From Anaerolineales bacterium (lineage in GTDB: Bacteria; Chloroflexota; Anaerolineae; Anaerolineales; Villigracilaceae), in NCBI GenBank assembly GCA_025056175.1, contig JANWWK010000033.1, forward strand, positions 39,427 to 103,426: a stretch of 64,000 nt of DNA, in the 5' to 3' direction. The number at the start of each line of letters is the position of its first letter. Positions within the stretch are counted from its first letter, which is position 1. Positions 33,265 to 41,601 of this stretch are shown here, piece by piece. A program made the translations under genes and the position numbers. The notes beneath the pieces are model-generated. The model worked only from the letters and a program-made list of their open reading frames with translations. It searched no databases and was not told the origin of the DNA.

Positions 33265-36075
33265 ATGTCGGCGCTTTCCATCCTTCGCCGCCGCCGCGAA
33301 CGGCGCATTGAACAACGGCAGAAACAAAGTGCGCGCCACACGGGCGTTTTGGTAGGCGCGGGTCTCTCTTTTTTTGCCGTTTTGGGGCTCCTCCTGCTCG
33401 GCCTGGCGCTGGCTTATGCCTGGTTGACCGCCGATTTGCCCTCCTCAGAGACCCTGCCTGCTTTGCTCGAACCGCCCAGCGGTTCTCTGCTTCAACCCAC
33501 GCGCATTTATGACCGTACCGGCAAGCACCTGTTGGCCGTCCTGGCGCCGCAAGATGCCCCCCGCCGTTATCTGCGCGTTCGAGACCCCGCCGGTCTACCC
33601 GCGCAAGAGATGTCGGAGGATGAATACTTCTCGCCCTACCTTGTCGGCGCGACTGTTGCCTTAATAGACCCTGCCTTTTGGGTGCATCCAGGCTATACCC
33701 TCAACGGCCTGAACGACCCCAATGTGCACCCCACCATTCCGCAAAAATTGATTGCCGAACTCGTCTTGTGGCAGGAGCCGCCTGGGCTGCGGCGCGCCTT
33801 ACGCGAACGCTTGCTGGCAGCCCAGCTGGTGCGCCGCTATGGGCGGCAGAGAGTGCTGGAATGGTATCTCAACGCGGCCAACTATGGACGTCTGGCCTAC
33901 GGGGCCGATTCTGCCGCCTGGCTGTATTTTGGAAAATCGGCCTCTGAACTCAATCTGGCCGAATCTGCCCTGCTGGCTGCGGTCAACCAATCTCCGGCCA
34001 TCAACCCACTCGATGCCCCCCAGGCGGCGCTTCAACGCCAACAGGAAGCCTTGAAGGTATTACAGGCCGCTCAGGTCTTTCCGCGAGAGGAAATCGAGGC
34101 GGCGCGCCTGACCCCCTTGACATTTTCATCGTCTGAAGGCTTCTCAAGCCCGGCGCCGGCGTTTGTGGCACTGGCACTTTCGCAACTCGAAGGCGAATTT
34201 GACCGTGCGCGGGTGGAACGGGGTGGCATGGTCATCCTGACTACGCTGGACTACGAAATTCAGGCACACGCCTCCTGCGCTATCCGTGTTCAACTGGCAC
34301 GCCTGGCCGAAAGCGAGCCGCCTGTCTGCGAGGGGGCGGCTTCCCTGCCGCCGCTGCCACCCGGACTGACCGCCCCTCAAAGCGTGGTGGGTGCCGCCAT
34401 CCTGGACCCGCGTTCTGGTCAGGTGTTGGCCTTGGTCGGAGAGACGCGAAACGGGCAAGAATCCGCTTTTTGGGCGCCGCGCCGCCCAGGGTCTCTGCTC
34501 ACCCCCTTCGTTTATCTGACCGGGTTTACGCGCGGGCTTTCTCCGGCCAGTCTGGTGTGGGATTTACCCCCACCCGCTACCCCCGCCGACCAGATGGCGC
34601 GCTATCGCGGCCCTTTGCGCCTGCGAATTGCCATGGCAAATGACTTGTTCGTACCGACGCAGCAAGTGTTCAACAGCATGGGAGCGGCGCTGGTTGCTCA
34701 AACTCTGCGTGCATTTGGCCTCAACCTGTCTCCGACCTCGCTGGAAGACCTGCTCCAGACCGAAAACCGCTATACCGTTCTGGAAATTGCGCGCATTTAT
34801 GGCATTTTTGCTGCACAGGGAACGCTGGTCGGTTATCCGACTTCCGCCGGCACGTTCGAGCCGTGGACGTTGCTCTCGGTTCGTGGCGCGGATGGGCGGA
34901 ATTACATCGAATGGAATGCGCCCGAATCGGAACAGGTCGTCAGTGCGCCGCTGGCGTATCTGGTGAATGACGTGTTGCGTGACGGGACGGCGCGAGAAGC
35001 CCGCAATTTATTCGAGATAGGTCGCCCGGCTGCCGTCAAGACAGCGTCTCTGCCGCAGGAGGATGCGTTTTGGGTGGTAGGTTACACGCCCCAGCGTGTG
35101 GTGGCCTTGTGGATGGCAGGCGATGGCCTTTCGGAACGCGCCGCGGCGGGGTTGGGTGTAGCACTTCTGCGCACCGCCGCAAACCAGGTCTCCCTGGAAG
35201 ATTGGCCGCGCCCACCGGGCATTGTCCGCCTGAATGTATGTGACCCTTCCGGGCTGCTCCCCAGCGAAGCCTGCCCCAACGTGGTGGTGGAGACCTTCCT
35301 GGAAGGATACCAGCCGCTGCAACCGGATTCGCTCTACCGCGCTTACCAGGTCAACCGCGAAACAGGTTTGCTTGCCACCGTTTTTACCCCGCCGGACCTG
35401 GTCGAGACGCGCATCTATCTGCAAATTCCTCCCGAAGCGGCAGAATGGGCCGCTGCCAAAGGCATTCCTTCGCCGCCCACGGCGTATGATACCCTTCGTC
35501 TGCCGCGCCCCTCTCCGTTTACCAATCTCACGGCTCCGGCGCTCTTTGCACAGGGGAAGGGCAAAATTGGCATCACCGGTACAGCGGCAGGCGAGGATTT
35601 CGTCTCTTATCGCGTCATGTATGGACAGGGCTTGAACCCTTCGGGCTGGGTGCTGCTGGCAGAGGGCAATCAACCAGTCGAGAATGGGACTCTGGCCGAG
35701 TGGGATACGACCGGTTTGAACGGGCTGTTTGCCGTACAATTGATGGTTTTTCGCGCTCAGAACCGCATCGAAACAGCCTCTACGTTAGTTACGGTGGACA
35801 ACCAACCCCCTGACATTACGCTGGATTTTCCGCGAGCAGGGGCAGAAATTTCTCTGGCCGAAACCCCTCAGTTTCTTTTTCAACCACGCATCAGTGATAA
35901 TTTTCGCCTGCAACAGGTAGAGTTCTGGCTGGATGACCGCCTGTTATCTGCGCTCGATGCACCGCCGTTTGCCGCTACCTGGCAGGCACGGCGCGGCGCT
36001 CACACCTTGCGCATTCTTGCCCGCGATGCACTGGGTAACGAAACCCGGCTGGAGGTACAGTTTACAGTCAAATAA
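33265..36075 (+). CDS. Class A penicillin-binding protein homologue with degenerate active sites
   Basis: A 936-residue type II membrane protein. Residues 28-53 form the anchor, followed by a GT51 domain (residues 75-290) and a transpeptidase-like domain (about 370-650). The layout is that of PBP1, but each catalytic motif has changed. The GT51 Glu-Asp pair before FWxHxG reads Ile134-Asp135, and the GGSTxTQQ block reads VHPTIPQKL. The transpeptidase SxxK motif reads SLLT (410-413), the SxN motif reads MAND (457-460) and KTG reads KTAS (592-595). A C-terminal Ig-like module (from about 760) ends the protein. Probably a structural or binding pseudoenzyme. Confidence 0.8.
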   Translation: MSALSILRRRRERRIEQRQKQSARHTGVLVGAGLSFFAVLGLLLLGLALAYAWLTADLPSSETLPALLEPPSGSLLQPTRIYDRTGKHLLAVLAPQDAPRRYLRVRDPAGLPAQEMSEDEYFSPYLVGATVALIDPAFWVHPGYTLNGLNDPNVHPTIPQKLIAELVLWQEPPGLRRALRERLLAAQLVRRYGRQRVLEWYLNAANYGRLAYGADSAAWLYFGKSASELNLAESALLAAVNQSPAINPLDAPQAALQRQQEALKVLQAAQVFPREEIEAARLTPLTFSSSEGFSSPAPAFVALALSQLEGEFDRARVERGGMVILTTLDYEIQAHASCAIRVQLARLAESEPPVCEGAASLPPLPPGLTAPQSVVGAAILDPRSGQVLALVGETRNGQESAFWAPRRPGSLLTPFVYLTGFTRGLSPASLVWDLPPPATPADQMARYRGPLRLRIAMANDLFVPTQQVFNSMGAALVAQTLRAFGLNLSPTSLEDLLQTENRYTVLEIARIYGIFAAQGTLVGYPTSAGTFEPWTLLSVRGADGRNYIEWNAPESEQVVSAPLAYLVNDVLRDGTAREARNLFEIGRPAAVKTASLPQEDAFWVVGYTPQRVVALWMAGDGLSERAAAGLGVALLRTAANQVSLEDWPRPPGIVRLNVCDPSGLLPSEACPNVVVETFLEGYQPLQPDSLYRAYQVNRETGLLATVFTPPDLVETRIYLQIPPEAAEWAAAKGIPSPPTAYDTLRLPRPSPFTNLTAPALFAQGKGKIGITGTAAGEDFVSYRVMYGQGLNPSGWVLLAEGNQPVENGTLAEWDTTGLNGLFAVQLMVFRAQNRIETASTLVTVDNQPPDITLDFPRAGAEISLAETPQFLFQPRISDNFRLQQVEFWLDDRLLSALDAPPFAATWQARRGAHTLRILARDALGNETRLEVQFTVK

Positions 36076-36101
36076 GACAGCGATTGCGCGTAGCCTGGTC
36101 A

Positions 36102-36129
36102 TTGACACATCCCTCCTTTGCGGTATAAT
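36102..36129 (+). promoter_or_regulatory. Consensus promoter of tRNA-Lys
   Basis: Perfect TTGACA (36102-36107) and TATAAT (36124-36129), 16 bases apart, end 14 bases before the tRNA. Confidence 0.85.
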
Positions 36130-36143
36130 AGCGTCCGCCTGCT

Positions 36144-36215
36144 GGCCGACTAGCTCAATGGCAGAGCAACTGACTCTTAATCAGTGGGTTCAGGGTTCAA
36201 GTCCCTGGTCGGTCA
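36144..36215 (+). tRNA. tRNA-Lys (anticodon CTT)
   Basis: A 72-base tRNA without encoded CCA. The acceptor stem is GGCCGAC/GTCGGTC, the D arm is GCTC-AATGGCA-GAGC, the anticodon stem ACTGA/TCAGT holds the loop CTCTTAA with CTT, and the T arm CAGGG-TTCAAGT-CCCTG follows. The discriminator is A. It reads AAG codons. Confidence 0.96.
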
Positions 36216-36218
36216 TCC

Positions 36219-36242
36219 AAACCGCCCGTCTGGGCGGTTTTT
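36219..36242 (+). terminator. Terminator of tRNA-Lys
   Basis: Nine-base arms AAACCGCCC/GGGCGGTTT around a 4-base loop, with two more T after the stem, three bases past the tRNA. Confidence 0.85.
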
Positions 36243-36435
36243 GTTTGGGGGGCGTTGTCCTGGGGTTTCCAGGTTGTTCTACCCCCGTCCCTTTCCGGTC
36301 GATATTCTGGTCAAAACGCCGCAGGAGTTAAACCAGGAGCTGCCTCATAATTTCTTCAAACTGACCGTCTCACTCTTGCGGCGCAAACCCCCGCTACGGA
36401 TGGCGATTGGGTTTCGTGTCCGGCAAAGTGCTTAG
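36243..36435 (+). pseudogene. Possible remnant of a minimal nucleotidyltransferase gene
   Basis: This 190-base stretch after tRNA-Lys has no start signal of its own, but one frame (36300-36435) reads VDILVKTPQELNQELPHNFF before a stop at 36433. That resembles the end of small MNT-type nucleotidyltransferases (VDvLVrTPeEl...fF). No upstream domain or start is recognisable, so it may be a decayed fragment. A chance match remains possible. The rest of 36436-36520 shows nothing identifiable. Confidence 0.25.
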
Positions 36436-36520
36436 AAATATTTCGAAGCGGTATTGCTTTTTCGACAAACCGTTTTTCCCAAGACGCATAACCTGGCTAG
36501 TCTCACAACAATTTTGCAGG

Positions 36521-36549
36521 TTGTTAAAACCGGCATTAAGTCGTAAAAT
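36521..36549 (+). promoter_or_regulatory. Promoter of the small ORF and corA
   Basis: TTGTTA (36521-36526) and TAAAAT (36544-36549) are separated by 17 bases and lie 32 bases before the small ORF. Confidence 0.5.
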
Positions 36550-36580
36550 TGGCAAGTCATCCTGTAGAAAGGAGAAACGC

Positions 36581-36691
36581 ATGTCCAGCGAAAGCGACCG
36601 TTCCGGCGCCGCGGAAAGCCAGCCTGCCAGTGCTGGCGATGACTCGTTAACGGCGGGCGCTTTCGAGCGCCCTCCCAATCTATCCCCTTAA
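36581..36691 (+). CDS. Possible 36-residue leader peptide upstream of corA
   Basis: A short frame of 36 codons with a very strong ribosome site (AAAGGAGAAACGC) and its own promoter. The peptide is hydrophilic, rich in Ser, Ala, Glu and Pro, with no recognisable motif. Near the end the coding sequence contains a stem GGGCGCT/AGCGCCC closed by a TTCG tetraloop (36655-36672). The corA ATG is 13 bases after the stop. It may be a genuine small protein, or a leader whose translation or hairpin controls corA in response to metal or translation state. Confidence 0.45.
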   Translation: MSSESDRSGAAESQPASAGDDSLTAGAFERPPNLSP

Positions 36692-36703
36692 GGAGAAGCG
36701 CTC

Positions 36704-37633
36704 ATGCTGAAGTTCATCAAAAGCACCGAACAGGGCTTGCAATGTCTCGATTCGTTCGTTAACGGTTGTTGGGTCAGTGCGATTGACCCGACACCAGAAG
36801 AAGTCAAACAACTTGAAGAATGGGGTGTGTATCCGGAATACGTTCAGTATTCTCTGGATATAGATGAAATGGCGCGCACCGAACGCGATGAAGAGTACAC
36901 TTTCATTTTGATTCGTATTCCGTTTGATAATGGCGCTGCTGCAGATGTCCCTTACATTACCCTGCCACTGGGCATTATGCTTCTGAACAACTGCGTTGTG
37001 ACCATCTGCAAGCAGGAAAATGAAGTTATTCGCGCTTTGCAAAACGGCAAATATCGCGGTCTTAAGACGGCCAAACGCTATCGTTTTGCGCTGTATCTGC
37101 TGCTGGAAACAGCCACCCGTTACCTGACCCTGCTGCGGCAAATCAACAAAACCACCGAGGTCATCGAAGACCGTCTGGAAAAATCTACCCGCAACCGTGA
37201 AGTGCTGGAACTGCTCAAATACCAGAAGTGCCTGACCTATTTCGCTACTGCCCTGCGCTCCAACGAGGTCATGATGGAACGCCTGCGCCGGATGCAAGTG
37301 TTTAACCAATATGAAGAAGACCAGGATTTGCTCGAAGATGTGTTAACTGAAAATCAGCAGGCCATTCAAATGGTCAACATTGCTTCGGAAGTGTTGGCTG
37401 CGTTGATGGATGCCTTTGCCAGCGTCATCTCGAACAACCTGAACGTCATCATGAAAATCCTGGCAGCACTTACCATCGCGTTGAACATTCCCACCATCGT
37501 CGCTTCTTTTTACGGCATGAACGTTGGATTGCCTTTGCAGGAACACCCTTCAGCCTTCGTCTATATCGTTGCTCTGGCCGTTTTGTTGACTGTTCTTGCG
37601 ATGTACATTTTCTACAAACGCGATTGGCTGTGA
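36704..37633 (+). CDS. corA: CorA-family divalent metal (Mg2+) transporter
   Basis: A 309-residue CorA homologue that forms pentameric channels in the cytoplasmic membrane. The large N-terminal cytoplasmic domain ends in a long helix (residues 120-240). Two C-terminal helices follow; the selectivity motif YGMN lies at the end of the first (IVASFYGMNVGLPLQEHPSAFVY), and the basic tail FYKRDWL is the usual end. Mg2+ is the typical substrate, but Co2+, Ni2+ or Zn2+ are possible. AAGGAGAAG precedes the ATG. It lies behind a 36-codon ORF and overlaps the SMP-30 gene start. Confidence 0.93.
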   Translation: MLKFIKSTEQGLQCLDSFVNGCWVSAIDPTPEEVKQLEEWGVYPEYVQYSLDIDEMARTERDEEYTFILIRIPFDNGAAADVPYITLPLGIMLLNNCVVTICKQENEVIRALQNGKYRGLKTAKRYRFALYLLLETATRYLTLLRQINKTTEVIEDRLEKSTRNREVLELLKYQKCLTYFATALRSNEVMMERLRRMQVFNQYEEDQDLLEDVLTENQQAIQMVNIASEVLAALMDAFASVISNNLNVIMKILAALTIALNIPTIVASFYGMNVGLPLQEHPSAFVYIVALAVLLTVLAMYIFYKRDWL

Positions 37634-38514
37634 TGAAACTTTCTGCGCCTGAACTTTTGCTCGATGCTCAAGCTGCTCTGGGCGAAGGCCCGGCCTGGAA
37701 TGCCGTGCATCGCTGCCTTTCGTGGGTGGATATTCACGCCGGGCGGCTTCATCTGTATAACCCCTCCTCTGGTGAGCAGGAGACTCTCTCGGTGGATCCA
37801 CCATTGGGCTGTGCCGCGCCAGCGCAAGGCGGCAAGTTTATCTTGGGAATGCGTCACGGAATTGCGCTGCTCCATCCGCAAACTGGTCAGCTCAGTGTGT
37901 TGGCTTCGCCCGAGGCGCATCTGCCTGGCAACCGCTTCAACGATGGCAAATGCGGTCCGGATGGGCGTTTTCTGGCAGGAACGATGGATAACAGTGAAAA
38001 GGAAGCCTCCGGCGCACTGTATTCGTATGCTCCCAATGGCGCACTCAAAACTCTGGTGACCGGGGTGCGAATTTCTAACGGGTTGGCCTGGAGCCGTGAT
38101 TACCGCACGCTGTATTACATAGATACTCCCACTTTCGAGGTCAAAGCCTACGACTATGACCTGGAAAGTGGCGAAATTGCCAATCCGCGCGTGGTTATCT
38201 CTATCCCGCCTCGTCTGGGCTTTCCCGATGGGATGACGTCTGATGCGGCTGGCCGGCTGTGGATTGGCATGTGGGGCGGCGCTGCGGTCACGGTGTGGAA
38301 CCCGAACTCAGGCCAGTTGCTGGAAACGCTGCCCCTTCCGGCCAAAAATGTCACTGCGTGTGTTTTTGGCGGTGAAAACGGCACTGACCTGTTTATCACG
38401 TCGGCGCGACAGGGCTTGACCCGCGCCGATTTGAGCGAATATCCCCTCTCCGGCGGTCTGTTCCGCGTGCAAACGAATGTAGAGGGGATGCCCACCTTTT
38501 CATTTGGCGGCTGA
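37633..38514 (+). CDS. SMP-30/gluconolactonase-family protein
   Basis: A 293-residue six-bladed beta-propeller of the SMP-30/regucalcin/gluconolactonase family, most of whose members hydrolyse sugar lactones. The metal Glu is in ALGEGPAWN near residue 17, the Asn in NRFNDGKCGPDGRF near residue 105, a second Asn in ISNGLAWS near 150, and the catalytic Asp region is FPDGMTSDAAGRLWIGMW near 200. All four expected metal ligands are present. The ATG overlaps the CorA stop (TGATG), so it is probably translated by coupling. The substrate is not predictable. Confidence 0.9.
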   Translation: MKLSAPELLLDAQAALGEGPAWNAVHRCLSWVDIHAGRLHLYNPSSGEQETLSVDPPLGCAAPAQGGKFILGMRHGIALLHPQTGQLSVLASPEAHLPGNRFNDGKCGPDGRFLAGTMDNSEKEASGALYSYAPNGALKTLVTGVRISNGLAWSRDYRTLYYIDTPTFEVKAYDYDLESGEIANPRVVISIPPRLGFPDGMTSDAAGRLWIGMWGGAAVTVWNPNSGQLLETLPLPAKNVTACVFGGENGTDLFITSARQGLTRADLSEYPLSGGLFRVQTNVEGMPTFSFGG

Positions 38515-38551
38515 TCTCCCAATCCTCCGAATTCTCCCATTCTCCAATCCC
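38514..38551 (+). repeat. Octamer-like tandem repeat before the acyltransferase gene
   Basis: Four or five units of the form TTCTCC-A fill the gap: TCTCCCAA, TCCTCCGAA, TTCTCCCA, TTCTCCAA and TCCCATG, ending in the start codon of the acyltransferase gene. No ribosome site is visible. Confidence 0.5.
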
Positions 38552-39583
38552 ATGTCCCGACTTCCTTACATTGACATCGCCAAAGGCATTGGCATTTTGC
38601 TTGTAGCGCTGGCGCACAACGGCACTGCGGCCTATGCGCCGTTTTTGCATCACTGGATTTACTCATTTCACATGCCGTTGTTTTTTTTCCTGTCTGGCCT
38701 GTTCTTCAAGCCAGAACTATCGTTGCCAGAGTTGTTGCGCCGACGCTTTGATAGCCTGCTCAAACCGTTCTTTTTTGGCATTTTCCTCATCTACTTTGGC
38801 GCGGTCTTTTTCGATACGATGGGCATCCCTGTTGCCTGGGGGCGCATCCTGAAGGCCATGTATGGCAATGGCTATTACCTGGATTGGGTTGCCATGTGGT
38901 TTTTGCCCGCACTCTTCACCGTCAATTTGCTTGCGTTCCTGTTTTATCGCGTTCTTGGACGGACGGAGAATCACTGGCTGCGATGGGGCGCTTTGACTGG
39001 TGTGTTGGCGCTGGGCGCCTGGACAGCGGACTGGTTTACGCCTTTTCAGGTCAATCTGCTGGGACGTACGCTTTCCCTGAATGGCTTGCCCTGGAGTCTC
39101 GACCTGGCGCTGTTAGCCGGTTTTTATTTTCTCCTGGGGCGTGAAGTGTTTCAACATGCACCGCGGGAATGGTTTGGCTCACCGGTTTTGCTGGTTGGTG
39201 CGGGGGCGCTCAATCTGATGCTCAATTTGCTCTTCCCACAGACGATGGATTTCAACACCCGTTCTTATGATATGCCGGTTGTCTTCACGTTGGAGGCTGT
39301 GAGCGGTATCCTGTTCGTGCTGGCGTTTTCGCGTCAATTGGAGCGCGCTCCTGCCTGGTTGGGTGGATTTTTCTCGTACATGGGACGCATTTCCGTTTTG
39401 ATTCTGATTTTCCATAACGCGGTGCAGTCTTATCTGACCCCCAAATTGGATTATCTGTTTGGAACGGGCATCTACACCCCGCTGCTTGTTTATCCGTTTT
39501 CAATTCTGGTTCCGGTTATCATTTATGAACTGGGCGTGAAGCCCAACCCGGTAGTGACGAAGCTCTTCGGGATGAAGTCATAA
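38552..39583 (+). CDS. Acyltransferase 3 family membrane protein
   Basis: A 343-residue protein with ten predicted membrane helices. It begins SRLPYIDIAKGIGILLVALAHN, the start of the acyltransferase 3 family, whose proteins add acyl groups to sugars or lipids at the membrane. The early His that is usually catalytic is present in ALAHN near residue 25, and FHMPLFFFLSGLFF follows, as in the family. The acceptor is unknown; many relatives modify surface polysaccharides. I start at the ATG at 38552; the preceding frame is open but repeats cover it. It ends six bases before the convergent ATPase gene. Confidence 0.85.
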   Translation: MSRLPYIDIAKGIGILLVALAHNGTAAYAPFLHHWIYSFHMPLFFFLSGLFFKPELSLPELLRRRFDSLLKPFFFGIFLIYFGAVFFDTMGIPVAWGRILKAMYGNGYYLDWVAMWFLPALFTVNLLAFLFYRVLGRTENHWLRWGALTGVLALGAWTADWFTPFQVNLLGRTLSLNGLPWSLDLALLAGFYFLLGREVFQHAPREWFGSPVLLVGAGALNLMLNLLFPQTMDFNTRSYDMPVVFTLEAVSGILFVLAFSRQLERAPAWLGGFFSYMGRISVLILIFHNAVQSYLTPKLDYLFGTGIYTPLLVYPFSILVPVIIYELGVKPNPVVTKLFGMKS

Positions 39584-39589
39584 TTCTGG

Positions 39590-40375
39590 TTACCCGACCA
39601 TGCCGGGTAGCCAAAACGGCAGCCAGCGCGATTTTTCGCGGATGCAAAATTGAAAGCCAGGGTATAGCCCCAGGAGCGGCGCGCCGGGAACAGGCGTCAA
39701 CTCCTCGCCTGTGGCAGGGTGCGTAATGCGCCCGTAGATGCGCGTCCGAAAGTAGGCCAGCCAATCGGGCAGGCTCACGGCTTTTTCGGCATTGATGGTA
39801 ACGACTGGCCACACCCCTGCGGCTGGACCGTTCAAAAGCAGATAGCGCAAATTCTCCTGTGTGGCAGAATCCATGTTCAGGATGGTCTCTAACCGGTCGA
39901 ACAAGAGCAGGATGGGCGCTTCTGGTTGGCGGGTGTGCGTCCGCCAGGCCAGCTCGTAGAGCAGAGCATCGGCTTCGGGTTCTTCGGCAGGCCAGATGCC
40001 AGCCAGGTGTTCCGCCGCATGGACTTGTTCCCATTCTTCCGGCGCAGCTGTCAGCACCGCAAAATGCAGACTGCCCGGCGGGTTGAGCCGCCCGGCCGCC
40101 CATAGCATCGCCTTCAGCAGCGCCGTTTTGCCGCTGTGACGGTCTCCCGTGATGAGAATCGGACCCGGACGTGGGTCGCGCAGGTGCAGCAACAATGGCA
40201 GGCCGTCGGCCCCAATCCCGAACAACAGGGCGTTGCGCGGCAAACGGCCAACTGCGCGCAAGGCATCTGCCAGTTGCGGAAAGAGCGCTTCGGTACCGGC
40301 AGGCAGCGTACCCAGCTCGGCCTGCACTTGACGAAAGGCGCTGAGCATTAAAGAGAATTCATGGGCTTCGGGCAT
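39590..40375 (-). CDS. P-loop ATPase, FtsK/EssC-like
   Basis: A 261-residue soluble ATPase. The Walker A motif GDRHSGKT lies in ILITGDRHSGKTALLKAM near residue 77, and a Walker B-like stretch PILLLFDRLETI follows near residue 153. The order, with a helical N-terminus and an early beta strand LLFGIGADGLPLLLHL, recalls the FtsK/SpoIIIE domains of EssC-like secretion ATPases, but no arginine finger or other motif is clear. The role is unknown. Its promoter carries a TATAAT and a GAAC-N4-GTTC palindrome, which suggests control by a LexA-type repressor and thus a link to DNA damage. Confidence 0.6.
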   Translation of the reverse strand: MPEAHEFSLMLSAFRQVQAELGTLPAGTEALFPQLADALRAVGRLPRNALLFGIGADGLPLLLHLRDPRPGPILITGDRHSGKTALLKAMLWAAGRLNPPGSLHFAVLTAAPEEWEQVHAAEHLAGIWPAEEPEADALLYELAWRTHTRQPEAPILLLFDRLETILNMDSATQENLRYLLLNGPAAGVWPVVTINAEKAVSLPDWLAYFRTRIYGRITHPATGEELTPVPGAPLLGLYPGFQFCIREKSRWLPFWLPGMVG

Positions 40376-40435
40376 GGCTTGATAAACAAAATGTGCAGAA
40401 GTACACCACGGGTTGTGGGGCAGTTTAATAAAATC

Positions 40436-40456
40436 AGAACTTTTGTTCTAATTATA
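40436..40456 (-). promoter_or_regulatory. Promoter with LexA-like palindrome for the ATPase gene
   Basis: On the minus strand TATAAT (40451-40456) is followed one base later by AGAAC-AAAA-GTTCT (40436-40449), a GAAC-N4-GTTC palindrome that fits Gram-positive-type LexA boxes. It overlaps the expected transcription start, an ideal repressor position. A leader of about 65 bases follows. Confidence 0.45.
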
Positions 40457-40504
40457 CATCTGTCTGCGTGGAATGCAAGTCGGCGGTGCGTTGCAATTCT
40501 GTGA

Positions 40505-40533
40505 TTATCAAATTCCACGCATGGCAGTATAAT
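40505..40533 (+). promoter_or_regulatory. Promoter of the SPFH-like gene
   Basis: TTATCA (40505-40510) and a perfect TATAAT (40528-40533) are 17 bases apart, 32 bases before the ATG at 40566. Confidence 0.65.
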
Positions 40534-40565
40534 CCAGCGAAATTTTGGCACGGAGGAAGTTTGCT

Positions 40566-41525
40566 ATGGAAATCCTTTGGGGTGTTCTTGCTATTCTCGT
40601 GGGGGCAGGCATTTTGCTGGTGCTGTTCGAGTTTCGTGTGCGCCAGCCAGATACGCTGGTTTTGTATGAAGCCAAAGATAAAATTGGCCTGCGCCAGGGG
40701 TTGTTCTACCCGCGTCATTTCAGCCTGTTGCTCAAGCGCGCTCCGCATCCGATTCAATTACACATCGAAGGTGTCGCTGCTGGTAATTTGGGAGTCGTGG
40801 TGAAGCTGGTTGGTTCCGTGGCGCCCGCGCTGGATAACTTGAGCGCGCTGATACGCATCGGCGGCTGGAACAGCGATGCAGTGGCACGCGCCGCCGAGCA
40901 GGCCAGCATTCGGTTGGAGGGGCTGGTTAAGGAATACGCACAGCAGGCGGAAATTCAGTCGCTTTCCTCCAAAGGACTTTCGCAATATCTCGAATCGCAA
41001 ACTGCCGACTTCAAACAACGCTTTGGCCTGGAGGTCATTTCGCTGGCAGTCGTTTCGCTCGACCCGGCGGATTCGGACATCGCCGAGGCTTTGCGCCAGC
41101 AGGAGGAAGCCCGTCTCATGGAGCAGACGGAAAAACTCAACAACCAGGCGCGTATTGCGGCGGCCAGGTCTAAATATCAGGCCGATGAAGAAATTGCTGC
41201 GATGGAGCATGAACTGGAGTTGAAGAAACTGGCGCTTCAACGTGAGCGACTGGCGCAGGAAGATGCCCTCGCCCAGAAGCGGCTGGAAGATGAATTGACC
41301 CGCAACCGTATGCGGCTGGCGTTCGAGAAAGAAGAACTGGATATTCTGAAAGACAATCCCGAACTCTTGATTCTCACTCCGCAGGCTGCTCGTCTGGCCG
41401 AGGCCAGCCAGGCGCTGAAGAATGCCCGCACGGTCATTTCCCTCTCGCCGCAGGATTTGGCTGGTACGGAGTGGGGTGAGTTGTTCCAAAAATTGTTGCA
41501 AAAAGCGGTTGAGAAGCAAAAGTAA
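40566..41525 (+). CDS. SPFH/band 7-like membrane-anchored coiled-coil protein
   Basis: A 319-residue protein with one N-terminal membrane helix (residues 2-22), a beta region about 25-110 and a long charged helix from about 170 to 270 (EEARLMEQTEKLNNQARIAA, EIAAMEHELELKKLALQRER) that should form a coiled coil. This matches flotillin-like SPFH proteins, which scaffold membrane domains. AGRE from SLDPADSDIAEALRQQEEAR onward is typical of the SPFH-coil junction. A GGAGG lies 10 bases before the ATG at 40566. It precedes the aminotransferase/PEPC-like gene by 76 bases. Confidence 0.65.
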   Translation: MEILWGVLAILVGAGILLVLFEFRVRQPDTLVLYEAKDKIGLRQGLFYPRHFSLLLKRAPHPIQLHIEGVAAGNLGVVVKLVGSVAPALDNLSALIRIGGWNSDAVARAAEQASIRLEGLVKEYAQQAEIQSLSSKGLSQYLESQTADFKQRFGLEVISLAVVSLDPADSDIAEALRQQEEARLMEQTEKLNNQARIAAARSKYQADEEIAAMEHELELKKLALQRERLAQEDALAQKRLEDELTRNRMRLAFEKEELDILKDNPELLILTPQAARLAEASQALKNARTVISLSPQDLAGTEWGELFQKLLQKAVEKQK

Positions 41526-41601
41526 AGGCGCAGGGCGCCCAGGTCACAGAGGCAATCTGCGCGAGCAAACTTTGTGACCTTCGTTTGGAAAGAATGAGAT
41601 T

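Noticed and set aside
36076..36703. An M-box magnesium riboswitch before corA
   Set aside because: No conserved M-box core was recognised; only a simple stem and a small ORF are present.
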